This document shows positions 21,661-28,666 of a stretch of DNA of 28,666 nt, one piece after another; the first letter of the stretch is position 1; the number at the start of each line of letters is the position of its first letter. The stretch spans positions 1 through 28,666 of the IMG/VR virus record IMGVR_UViG_3300024351_000066; one strand, 5' to 3'. The notes under the pieces were generated by a model. The model saw only the letters and a list, made by a program, of their open reading frames with translations. It did not search any database and had not been told where the DNA came from. Position numbers and translations under genes: made by a program. The DNA is from a virus.

Positions 21661-21918
21661 ATGTATTATCTAGTGAGACATCGTGGAGATTTCAGAGATT
21701 TCGTGAGTGTACAGGCAGATAACGAGATGAGACTATACCCATATGCCAAAGATCTATACTATAGACCAGATGGCAATTTGATTATGACAATCGAAATATA
21801 TGACGACGAAAACACATACGAAAAGACTTTTGGGTTTATGACAAGCGGTCCACTAAAGGAATTCCTAGATCAACTATGGGATCAGGATGGAGAAAATGGG
21901 GCGGGATGGCTAGAATAA
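21661..21918 (+). CDS. 85-aa acidic conserved protein (unit B)
   Basis: Homologue of the 74-aa protein at 5792 from RHRGDFRDFVSV on. The codon aligned with the A start is a GTG at 21676; the upstream ATG at 21661 is favoured because it sits 6 bases after a TATAAT box, adding five residues (MYYLV). The C-terminus is extended (DGENGAGWLE) and overlaps the following small gene by 13 bases. Function unknown. Confidence 0.65.
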   Translation: MYYLVRHRGDFRDFVSVQADNEMRLYPYAKDLYYRPDGNLIMTIEIYDDENTYEKTFGFMTSGPLKEFLDQLWDQDGENGAGWLE

Positions 21919-22040
21919 TAATAGACACCAATAAACACGGAATAAGAAGAGAAACCAATCTAGATGCCCTATATAAAGCAAAGATTAAAAAAGATCAAAA
22001 GAAGAAAGCTTGGCTAGAAAAGAAAAACAAAACTAAATAG
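21906..22040 (+). CDS. 44-aa basic micro-protein (unit B)
   Basis: Begins MARIIIDTNKHGIRRETNLD; N-terminal match to the 50-aa protein at 6599 in unit A shows it is a real, shared gene. The second half is lysine-rich (KIKKDQKKKAWLEKKNK) and unlike A. In unit B it stands directly after the 85-aa gene, showing that the A basic genes were added (or the B ones lost) on both sides of it. Confidence 0.6.
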   Translation: MARIIIDTNKHGIRRETNLDALYKAKIKKDQKKKAWLEKKNKTK

Positions 22041-22145
22041 TTTTATTATATATATAACGAGTCTATCAAATGAGGGCCCGTAATGTCAAATTAACGGTAA
22101 ACGGATATATATATAAGTCGATTTGTCGACATTTGGAGGAATTAA
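22041..22145. other. Conserved non-coding block before small terminase; candidate cos/pac region (unit B)
   Basis: 105 bases. Islands shared with 7205-7332 include TATCAAATG, GGCCCGTAA, GTCAAATT and TTTGTCGACATTTGG, separated by diverged AT-rich sequence of different length. The pattern of short fixed islands suggests protein-binding sites. Confidence 0.35.
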
Positions 22146-22646
22146 ATGGGATATCCCACATTTACAGAAGAACAAATTAGCACATTTATAGAGACGGCTA
22201 ATGAAATGGGCATTGGTCCAGCTATGAGATATTTAGGATATCCTAAGTCATATCATACATCTAAGAAGTTCTATACACAAAGAAATCTAGATATGCCTAC
22301 AGCTAATACATTAGCATCAATGTCAAAACAATTAGACATCTTCTATAATGATAAAGAGAAGGTCCTTGCAGCACAGGCTGTTATAGACAGGGCGGTAGAG
22401 AAACTATACGAAGAAGACCTATTGGCAGATGATATAAACAAACTATCTAATAGCATACATAAGGCTATACAAACAATTAATCTAATAGAAGGTAAATCAA
22501 CTAACATTAATGAACAAAGAAATAAAGATGGATCTGATTTGGCTATAATAGATATATTAAATGAAGCCAAAATGAGATCTAAATCTATTAAAGAATCATT
22601 ACATGCAAATATATCTCAGAATGTGGACCACCCACTTGACAAATAA
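22146..22646 (+). CDS. terS: Terminase small subunit (unit B)
   Basis: 166 residues, eight longer than the A copy at the C-terminus (ISQNVDHPLDK). N-terminal helix-turn-helix part has several changes (YLGYPKSYHTSKKFYTQRN), and the oligomerisation helices and the segment INLIEGKSTNINEQRNKDG are almost unchanged. The divergence in the recognition part fits with the different non-coding block upstream. Ribosome binding site GGAGGAATTAA. Confidence 0.75.
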   Translation: MGYPTFTEEQISTFIETANEMGIGPAMRYLGYPKSYHTSKKFYTQRNLDMPTANTLASMSKQLDIFYNDKEKVLAAQAVIDRAVEKLYEEDLLADDINKLSNSIHKAIQTINLIEGKSTNINEQRNKDGSDLAIIDILNEAKMRSKSIKESLHANISQNVDHPLDK

Positions 22647-22694
22647 ATTTATTTTTATTATTTTTGCATACGTAAATAAATTTGGACAGTAAAA

Positions 22695-24182
22695 ATGAAT
22701 AGTATAACAAACTATCTTGATGACATTAATCCAAAATTATTATCAATTCCAGAAGGCAGGCGGGAACTTACTAAATATGACCCTATGCTTTTTGCTTTGA
22801 TCTATTTGCCACATCATTTGAAGAATGGCAATGATGAATTAACGTTATCTGAATTCCACTGGGATCTGGCTGAATATGGCAAGACTTGGATAAATAAACC
22901 AACTGAACCTAAATCAAATAGAGATGCTTTTATAGCCCCCCGTGAATGTGGTAAATCTACATGGATATTTCTTATATTACCTATGTGGGCTGCCGCCCAT
23001 GGTCATGTTAAGTTTATTGCTGCATTTTCAGATGCTGCTTCTCAGGCTGAGACGCACTTAATGACATTTAAGAATGAACTGGAGACAAATGAATATCTCA
23101 AATCAGATTATCAAGAACTATGCACACCTAAAGCTGTCGCTTCAACTGGGCGTTCCCTTGCATCAAACTCTTGGCGTATTATTCAAGCAAATGATTTTAT
23201 CTTTGACGCTAATGGTATTGATACTAACTCATTGGGTAAAAAGGTCTTTGGTCAACGCCCTGACCTTATTATTCTTGATGATATTGAGAAGGGTGAAAAG
23301 AATTACTCTGAATATCAAGCTGGCAAGCAAATGAATACTGTATTTGATGATATTGCTCCTATGAATATTTATGCCAGAATGATTATTGTTGGTACCACCA
23401 CCATGCCTAATTCAATTATGGATCAATTTAGAAAGTATTCACAGGGAGATAGAGATCAGGCTTTATCATGGATTACAGACCAGAATGTACGTGTCCACTA
23501 CTATCCAGCCATCCTATCTAATGATGATGGCTCAGAACGCTCTGTATGGCCTGAGAAATGGTCTTTAGAATGGCTTCAAAGCCAAAGACATCTAAGAGAT
23601 TTTGCTAAAAACTATATGAACCGTCCTGTAAATACAGATGGTAACTTCTGGACATTTGAAGATATTATTATTGGAGAATCAGAGTTTGGAAATACAATCA
23701 TTTCTATTGACCCAGCTGTGACTAAAACAAAGATTTCTGACTATACAGGTATTGCTGTATTGAGCAGAGGAGAAGATGACAATATTTATGTAAGAGATGC
23801 TTTTCAGCTGAAAGTATCTCCTTCTGAATTGTCAGAACGGGTAGCCGCATTGGTGGAGCTATATGATCCTGGAGTCATATATGTTGAAACAAACCAAGGT
23901 GGAGACCTATGGCAAGACGTATTTAAGGATATTCCTGTAAAATATAGATCTATAAAGCAATCAGTATCAAAGCAAATACGTGCTGGTAAAGCTTTAAACT
24001 TCTATCAACAGGGAAAAGTAAGGCATACTGCACACTTTCCAGCGCTTGAGGAACAAATGTTTTCGTTTCCAAAGGTGTCTCATGATGACGTTCTTGATGC
24101 TGTAACATCTGGTGTTCTATATTTTCTAGATAATAAGGCACCAAAAGTATTTGCAAAGCAGTTAAATTACTTAAGGAGATAA
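22695..24182 (+). CDS. terL: Terminase large subunit (unit B)
   Basis: 495 residues, one more than A because of an insertion near residue 148. All functional motifs are intact: APRECGKST (81-89), LIILDD followed by IE, GTTT, ISIDPA, VETNQGG and SHDDVLDAV. Roughly 85-90% identical to A by eye, with many synonymous differences at DNA level, so this copy is not a recent duplicate of the A gene. Confidence 0.95.
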   Translation: MNSITNYLDDINPKLLSIPEGRRELTKYDPMLFALIYLPHHLKNGNDELTLSEFHWDLAEYGKTWINKPTEPKSNRDAFIAPRECGKSTWIFLILPMWAAAHGHVKFIAAFSDAASQAETHLMTFKNELETNEYLKSDYQELCTPKAVASTGRSLASNSWRIIQANDFIFDANGIDTNSLGKKVFGQRPDLIILDDIEKGEKNYSEYQAGKQMNTVFDDIAPMNIYARMIIVGTTTMPNSIMDQFRKYSQGDRDQALSWITDQNVRVHYYPAILSNDDGSERSVWPEKWSLEWLQSQRHLRDFAKNYMNRPVNTDGNFWTFEDIIIGESEFGNTIISIDPAVTKTKISDYTGIAVLSRGEDDNIYVRDAFQLKVSPSELSERVAALVELYDPGVIYVETNQGGDLWQDVFKDIPVKYRSIKQSVSKQIRAGKALNFYQQGKVRHTAHFPALEEQMFSFPKVSHDDVLDAVTSGVLYFLDNKAPKVFAKQLNYLRR

Positions 24183-24183
24183 T

Positions 24184-25578
24184 ATGTCAGACATTAAAAT
24201 AGCCCTTGAGAATATTTTGACCAAAAGAGAAGGTTATCAGAAAGCTGAAGCCTACTATGAAGGTGTAAATGGCGAAGTATTCGCTAATCAACGCTGGTTC
24301 AAGGTATTTCGATATGAGGGAAGCGATTTTAGATTCAATTTTAGCAAGACAGTTGTAGATTCAGTTCTCAACCGCCTTGAAATCAAGCAAATCCTGGCTG
24401 GAACAGAACAAGCAATGACTTACATTGATGAAATCTGGAATCAAACAGATCTAAAGCTTGATATTAATGAAATTCACCGTAATGCTCTTGTATTTGGTGA
24501 TTCATATGCAATTGTATGGCCAGATGAAACTGGAACATTAGCAATTGATTACAACTCACCTATGAGCACAACCATTATCTATAGCCAAGATAATCCTCGT
24601 CAGAAGGAATTTGCGGCTAAGATTTGGCAAGTATTGGATGGAAATACAAAGCTTATTAAACTAAACATGTATTATCCAGATCGTATTGAGAAGTATATGG
24701 GATATGGCGATATTGATACAATTACCAATAACATAAACCTCTCATTGATGGAAACAATTCCAAATCCATGGGGAGAAATTCCTGTATTCCACTTCCGCAC
24801 ACATAAACCATTCGGAAGACCAGAACATGCTGATGCATATGGTCCACAGGATGCAATTAACAAGTTAATCTCAACTCACATGTTCACCGTTGATTATCAA
24901 GGTGCTCCACAGCGCTATGCATTATCAAATGGCGGTAGTTCATCTGAATTAGATGATTTCTCAGAGGATGATACAGCTAGAGAGAACATTGGTGCCCTAC
25001 AAAATGGCCCAGGTGAACTTTGGTATTTACAAGGAGTCTCATCTGTTGGACAATTCCCAGCAGCTGATCCAGCAATATTTACAGAACCAGTAATGGAATA
25101 TGTAAATGCGATGGCATCAATTACATCAACTCCAAATCATTATTTCTTGAAGGGCTCAAACATTCCTTCAGGCCAAGCACTTCGTGTAGCTGAAGCACCT
25201 TTATTCAAGAAGGTACAAAATCGTCAGCTTGCATTTGGTTCAACCTGGAGAGACTTATTTAAGTTCATGTTCAAGATTGAAAACATTCCTGCAGACGTAG
25301 AAGTTAAGTGGGAAAATGCAGAGTCAATTGACTCATTAGATAATTGGGATATCGCAGTTCGCAAGAAGTCTGTAGGTGTAGGATTACGCCAGATTCTTCT
25401 TGAGGCAGGATATGATCCAGAAATCGCAGATGCAGTTGTGGCAGAATCCATGAATCAACAAGGATTACAAGCAAATCCAACATCTGAAGTAATAAATGCA
25501 CATAACTATGCGCTTGAACAAGCTGCCATAGAAAGAGCCACTGTCCTAGATCAGGAACAGGGCGATATAGAACCTTAA
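24184..25578 (+). CDS. Portal protein (unit B)
   Basis: 464 residues, same length as A. Conserved blocks: FSKTVVDSVLNRLEI, ETIPNPWGEIPVFHFRTH, GPQDAINKLISTHM, SGQALRVAEAPLFKK. Differences gather in the wing surface (about residues 120-190) and the C-terminal tail. Begins after AGGAGATAAT. The stop is in the 5' arm of the UGGACG stem-loop as in unit A. Confidence 0.92.
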   Translation: MSDIKIALENILTKREGYQKAEAYYEGVNGEVFANQRWFKVFRYEGSDFRFNFSKTVVDSVLNRLEIKQILAGTEQAMTYIDEIWNQTDLKLDINEIHRNALVFGDSYAIVWPDETGTLAIDYNSPMSTTIIYSQDNPRQKEFAAKIWQVLDGNTKLIKLNMYYPDRIEKYMGYGDIDTITNNINLSLMETIPNPWGEIPVFHFRTHKPFGRPEHADAYGPQDAINKLISTHMFTVDYQGAPQRYALSNGGSSSELDDFSEDDTARENIGALQNGPGELWYLQGVSSVGQFPAADPAIFTEPVMEYVNAMASITSTPNHYFLKGSNIPSGQALRVAEAPLFKKVQNRQLAFGSTWRDLFKFMFKIENIPADVEVKWENAESIDSLDNWDIAVRKKSVGVGLRQILLEAGYDPEIADAVVAESMNQQGLQANPTSEVINAHNYALEQAAIERATVLDQEQGDIEP

Positions 25579-25591
25579 TTGGACGATTAGG
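25574..25591 (+). promoter_or_regulatory. UGGACG stem-loop overlapping the scaffold ribosome binding site (unit B)
   Basis: CTTAAT (25574-25579), loop TGGACG (25580-25585), ATTAGG (25586-25591), then AG completing AGGAG. Identical to unit A although the portal gene just upstream is diverged. Confidence 0.65.
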
Positions 25592-25599
25592 AGAAATAA

Positions 25600-26046
25600 A
25601 TGGAAAATGAACTCGTAGAAGGTACGTCTACAGAGATCAAAGACCCAGCGGCAGTATTAGCTGCTCTGGACCGTGCAAAAAATGACGCTAAGCGTTTTAG
25701 AATGGAAAAGGAAGCGATAGAAGCAGAAATTGCGGCTACAAAAGAAAAGGCTAACCTTATTCAGACTAAACTTAAGAATGACAAGATAATTAGACAACTT
25801 CTTGAAAATGGAGTTCCTAATGCTGATAAATTACTTAAGTATATTAAGACATCGGAAATTAATTTGACTGATGACTTTGAAATCGAAGGATTGGAAGCTC
25901 AATTAGAGGCCCTTAAAACGGACTTCCCTGAATTATTTGATCCTAAGAAAATTGTTGGAGGTAAAGCTGATTCTGGAGTAGCCAATACAATTGATGCTCC
26001 TATGTCTGCCACCGAATTACAAGCAAAATATGTACTTGGAAAGTGA
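25600..26046 (+). CDS. Capsid scaffolding protein (unit B)
   Basis: 148 residues; about 90% identical to A. The coiled-coil part keeps heptad positions (AAVLAALDRAKNDAKRF, EIAATKEKANLIQTKL), and the C-terminal SATELQAKYVLGK lacks the last residues of A. Ribosome binding site AGGAG seven bases before the ATG, partly inside the stem-loop. Confidence 0.8.
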   Translation: MENELVEGTSTEIKDPAAVLAALDRAKNDAKRFRMEKEAIEAEIAATKEKANLIQTKLKNDKIIRQLLENGVPNADKLLKYIKTSEINLTDDFEIEGLEAQLEALKTDFPELFDPKKIVGGKADSGVANTIDAPMSATELQAKYVLGK

Positions 26047-26053
26047 TATAGTG

Positions 26054-26059
26054 TATAAT
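26054..26059 (+). promoter_or_regulatory. -10 box of a probable capsid gene promoter (unit B)
   Basis: TATAAT at the same place as in A, after the scaffold stop; no clear -35 box. Confidence 0.45.
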
Positions 26060-26066
26060 ATATATG

Positions 26067-26119
26067 TGCAAGCTAGATGGACGTTTAGGCTTGCAGACAG
26101 AAATATTTGGACGAATATT
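26067..26119 (+). promoter_or_regulatory. Two tandem UGGACG stem-loops in the capsid leader (unit B)
   Basis: Hairpin 1 at 26067-26095 (loop 26078-26083) and hairpin 2 at 26102-26119 (loop 26108-26113), both identical to unit A. Bases just before (TATATATG versus GATGTGTG type) and after have changed. Confidence 0.7.
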
Positions 26120-26165
26120 AATTCTCAAGCTAACAAAATCTAACTTATAAAAGGATAAAACTATT

Positions 26166-27062
26166 ATGGCAAGAACAGAACTTACTGTCGCTAATGGTTA
26201 CATAATCGAAGAGCACAGCTCAAACGTTGTTCAGGCTGCATTGCAGAATTCTGCAGTTGAAAGCCAAGCACGTCGTGAGCCAATGGCAACTTCTGTGAAG
26301 CGTGTTCCACGTTTCGTTGGAGATGCTCCAGCAGTTTATGCTGAAGGTGCAACAATCGGTGAATCATCTGTAACAATTGACGACATCACCCTAACAGCTC
26401 GTAAGTGGGCTAAGATTATGCACATCTCAGAAGAGGATATGAATGACTCTTTCGTAGATGTTCTTAATACATACAAGACTCAGTGGGCAACCAACTGGGC
26501 AAAGAAATTCGACAACGCATGCCTTGGTGTGACAGTTGCAGGAGACGGAACAGACACAGCACCATATACATCTGTATATTGTGAAGTTTCACAGTACAAC
26601 TCAGCTTCTAACCTCATTCAAACAGCAGGCGCTGTTACATTCGCAGACTTGAACGATGTTCTTTCAAAGATCGAACAATCTTCATACTTTGATGCAGCTA
26701 AGACAGCTTTCATCATTCACCCATCATTCCTAGGAACTCTTCGTGGCCTTGTTGATGACAACAATCGCCCAATTCTTCAGGATCCACTAGGTGCTCGTGG
26801 AGCAACTCTATTTGGCTACCCAGTAGTCGTATCAGCAGGCGCTGCTACATCTTCAGCTGCTTCAGCTGCACCAGCAGGAAATCCACTTTTGATCGTTGGT
26901 AACACCGATCTTATGGTTAACGGTGTTCGTGCAGGCATCGAATCTATGGTATCTAAGGATGCTAAATTTGATACAGATGGAGTTCTTCTCAAGGTTCGTG
27001 CACGTCGTGCATTCGCTGTTGCTAAGCCTGAAGGCTTTGCAATCGTTGAGAAGACTGCATAA
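26166..27062 (+). CDS. Major capsid protein (HK97 fold, unit B)
   Basis: 298 residues, about 98% identical to A, and also nearly identical at DNA level, in contrast to the flanking terminase and portal genes. R139 of A is C here (SVYCEV). The last residues are EKTA rather than EKTSA. The low synonymous divergence points to recombination between the two lineages across the capsid region or to strong codon constraint from high expression. Confidence 0.93.
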   Translation: MARTELTVANGYIIEEHSSNVVQAALQNSAVESQARREPMATSVKRVPRFVGDAPAVYAEGATIGESSVTIDDITLTARKWAKIMHISEEDMNDSFVDVLNTYKTQWATNWAKKFDNACLGVTVAGDGTDTAPYTSVYCEVSQYNSASNLIQTAGAVTFADLNDVLSKIEQSSYFDAAKTAFIIHPSFLGTLRGLVDDNNRPILQDPLGARGATLFGYPVVVSAGAATSSAASAAPAGNPLLIVGNTDLMVNGVRAGIESMVSKDAKFDTDGVLLKVRARRAFAVAKPEGFAIVEKTA

Positions 27063-27076
27063 GGAGGAAATAACTA

Positions 27077-27508
27077 ATGGCTTCTAAACTATACGGAAAT
27101 TTCCTACTTAAGGCTCTAAATAAGGAAGTTGATTTTGATTCAGACACTATCAAGGTGGCTCTTCTTACATCTTCTTATACACCAGATCAGGACGCTCATG
27201 ACTACTTCAACGATGTTTCTACATATGAAGTAACAGGAACAGGTTACACATCTGGTGGAGCTACTTTGGCTTCTAAAACAGCTACATACGATTCTGCAAC
27301 AAACGTAATCGTACTTGATGCTGCTGACGTTACTTGGTCATCATCTACAATCACAGCTCGTTATGCTGTTGTATATGATTCAACAGGTACTGCAAGCACA
27401 TCAGCTCTAATTGGTTATGTAGACTTCGGTTCAGACCAGTCTTCAACCAACGGTAACTTCACAATTACATGGGATAGCACAGGTATTGTGCGTATCACAG
27501 TAGCGTAA
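27077..27508 (+). CDS. Beta-rich virion-type protein next to capsid gene (unit B)
   Basis: 143 residues, differing from A at a handful of positions (for example VALLTSS for VALLSSS, EVTGTGYTS for EVSGTGYTA). Strong GGAGGAAATAACTA ribosome binding site kept. Probable decoration or similar capsid-associated protein. Confidence 0.65.
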   Translation: MASKLYGNFLLKALNKEVDFDSDTIKVALLTSSYTPDQDAHDYFNDVSTYEVTGTGYTSGGATLASKTATYDSATNVIVLDAADVTWSSSTITARYAVVYDSTGTASTSALIGYVDFGSDQSSTNGNFTITWDSTGIVRITVA

Positions 27509-27519
27509 GGATACCCTAA

Positions 27520-27726
27520 ATGAATGTAAAGGTTGAGGTCGGCGTTATGCAAGCAAATGCTTGTTTTAATGAGTCCAAAACAATTGTCGTAGCAACCACC
27601 CCTTACTTGTTGTCATATGCTCCGATTGTTTCCGACCTCACCTTTACCCCTTCAGTAACAGTAAACGGTGGAAGCATTTCTTCTATACCAGCAGATAAGA
27701 AATTGTTAGGAGTCATGGCTGCCTAA
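27520..27726 (+). CDS. 68-aa small conserved protein overlapping a structured RNA (unit B)
   Basis: Same length as A; changes are V12A, S13N, I16F and R29Y only. The changed bases fall in predicted loops of the embedded RNA fold, at and beside the P2 hairpin and in the P3 loop. Ends in the attenuator-like hairpin. Confidence 0.5.
   Translation: MNVKVEVGVMQANACFNESKTIVVATTPYLLSYAPIVSDLTFTPSVTVNGGSISSIPADKKLLGVMAA
27526..27647 (+). ncRNA. Predicted three-way-junction RNA fold inside the 68-aa gene (unit B)
   Basis: P1 arms at 27526-27542 and 27632-27647 are unchanged from A. P2 is GCAAG (27549-27553) with CTTGT (27560-27564), one pair now G-U, with loop CAAATG instead of TATCTG. P3 arms AAACAAT and ATTGTTT are unchanged. 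Confidence 0.4.
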
Positions 27727-27741
27727 CCGCAGCCTATTTTT
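27717..27741 (+). terminator. Attenuator-like hairpin before the third fibre gene
   Basis: GGCTGC / CTAACC loop / GCAGCC then TATTTTT and the ATG at 27742; identical to the element at 12880-12904. Confidence 0.7.
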
Positions 27742-28666
27742 ATGTCATTATTATCATTAGCACAAGCAGAATCAGGTTATGTAATAGCATGTAATTTTGA
27801 ATCATCTGCAACTGAAGAAACACATAAAACAGGATTAAGCGTTTCTTCATCATCAAATGGAACATTAACACAAACTGCTGGCGGATTAAGTGGTAATTAT
27901 TCATATGCTTTTGGCCCAAGTTCAAATGTATATCACCAATGGGGTGGATCAGCATATGCAAATAATCATATTTATGAAATAATTTTTAAGAGATCATCAG
28001 CTCCAGGTAGTTCTGCATATTTAATGAGTTCAAGAGGAACCGACACCGTTACTGGATTTGAATTATATCTTAATGGAAGTGGAGCTTTGCAAGCAGCCAT
28101 TTCAAACGGATCAAGCGGTAATTATTCTTTAAGTACAACAACAAATGTATGTGATGGTAAATTCCACCACGTAGTTCTTTCATCAAGCTCACAAAATTCT
28201 GCTGGAGGCTTAAGATTATATGTAGATGGAGTTTTAGTAGCTTCTGCTAACACTTATGCAGGTGGTATAGGCGGTGGAGCAAGTGTTGCAATAGGATCAA
28301 GAATAAACTATGCTGGAGTTTTTTCAGCTTATTCACAAGCAACAATTGATTTTGCTGCATATTATAAACCATCAAGCGCTCAGTCAAATGCTTATATGGA
28401 TACATTTGTTGCAAATCACTTTGCAGAAATTGCAAATTATACAAATTATGCTGGTATTGGAACAGCATCTGCGTTAATTGTAGAACCAACAATTATAAAA
28501 GATGGCGGGTACGCAGCAGATCAGGCAACAGCATCTGCTACATTTGCAGAAGCATCTTGGAACTTTGTTAATCTTCCACAAATGCTTGATACCTATATGC
28601 AAACATTGTCATTTGAGCAATGGTATAGATTTGATCAGCCTAAGAAAATCCGTAACTATGGAACTG
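27742..28666 (+). CDS. Giant LamG fibre protein, N-terminal part with a different first LamG domain
   Basis: The frame is open from ATG 27742 to the window end (308 codons). The product begins MSLLSLAQAESGYVIACNFE. Residues ~10-225 form a LamG-like domain (CDGKFHHVVLSSSS, LRLYVDGVLV, IDFAAYYKPS) that is not alignable at DNA level with the first domain of the gene at 12905. From about 28464 on (ASALIVEPTIIKDGGYAA) it becomes similar again and from 28540 it is identical. So the first receptor-binding-type domain has been exchanged as a module. The rest of the gene is cut off; its C-terminal part may be the partial gene at 1-3174. Confidence 0.8.
   Translation, partial: MSLLSLAQAESGYVIACNFESSATEETHKTGLSVSSSSNGTLTQTAGGLSGNYSYAFGPSSNVYHQWGGSAYANNHIYEIIFKRSSAPGSSAYLMSSRGTDTVTGFELYLNGSGALQAAISNGSSGNYSLSTTTNVCDGKFHHVVLSSSSQNSAGGLRLYVDGVLVASANTYAGGIGGGASVAIGSRINYAGVFSAYSQATIDFAAYYKPSSAQSNAYMDTFVANHFAEIANYTNYAGIGTASALIVEPTIIKDGGYAADQATASATFAEASWNFVNLPQMLDTYMQTLSFEQWYRFDQPKKIRNYGT

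Larger units (their letters stand above)
12905..27741 (+). repeat. Second, complete ~14.8 kb copy of the phage gene set (unit B)
   Basis: From fibre start to the next fibre start the gene order repeats that of unit A with few differences: B has the extra 241-aa gene (19372-20097) and lacks most of the A basic cassette (6016-6599, 6672-7204). Sequence identity varies strongly along the unit, from exact matches of over 100 bases to scarcely alignable segments. Confidence 0.9.

Noticed and set aside
28247-28492. Minus-strand reading frame near the window end
   Set aside because: The plus strand is open from 27742 to the end with a LamG pattern and converges in frame with the fibre gene; the antisense frame is a shadow.
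28540-28666. 127-bp terminal match as a physical terminal repeat of the phage genome
   Set aside because: It matches an internal fibre segment rather than the other end of the window, and its exact length fits an assembly overlap better than a biological terminus.

Overview
The window looks like tailed-phage (HK97-type Caudoviricetes) DNA. It is AT-rich (GC by eye well under 45%) and densely packed, with essentially all genes on the + strand, many stop/start overlaps of the TAATG/ATGA type, and a packaging and capsid module in canonical order: small terminase, large terminase, portal, scaffold, major capsid protein. The protein style resembles actinobacteriophages. Low GC plus two probable leaderless starts would fit a phage of low-GC freshwater Actinobacteria, but the host is a weak inference. 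No integrase, tRNA, CRISPR array or insertion sequence was seen.

The main feature is a tandem, diverged repetition of one ~15 kb gene set. Unit A runs from position 1 (inside a giant LamG fibre gene) to about 12904. Unit B is complete, from 12905 to 27741 (14.8 kb). At 27742 a third fibre gene begins and runs off the end. Homologous genes differ by a few percent (capsid) to tens of percent (initiator N-terminus, fibre). Several blocks are exactly identical: 4274-4440 with 20094-20260, 11974-12113 in the capsid gene, the last 127 bases with 13673-13799, and the first 101 bases with 15278-15378. This is either a real head-to-tail heterodimer of two related small genomes, or an assembly path through two co-occurring strains that share recombined segments.

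Each unit contains, in order: the giant multi-LamG fibre; three small genes that look like an Ig-like/BppU-type protein, a head-tail adaptor and a head-closure protein; (B only) a 241-aa unknown; a 65-aa membrane/coiled-coil protein; a strong promoter; a winged-helix replication-initiator-like gene with 12-bp iterons inside it; three small genes, two of them zinc-binding; a structured terminator; a probable leaderless start; small basic genes (expanded in A); a conserved non-coding block before the small terminase that could hold cos/pac; then terminase, portal, scaffold, capsid, a beta-rich virion-type protein and a 68-aa gene, followed by an attenuator-like hairpin leading back into the fibre. 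Unit B being complete, it is notable that no tape measure, tail tube, endolysin or DNA polymerase is recognisable. The element is therefore either a very small short-tailed phage or a capsid-encoding satellite.

The most interesting regulatory signal is a set of three stem-loops with unrelated stems but the same hexaloop UGGACG. One overlaps the scaffold ribosome binding site and two lie in tandem in the capsid leader; all are kept in both units. They look like a shared RNA operator for capsid assembly genes. A second candidate is a three-way-junction RNA fold embedded in the 68-aa gene.
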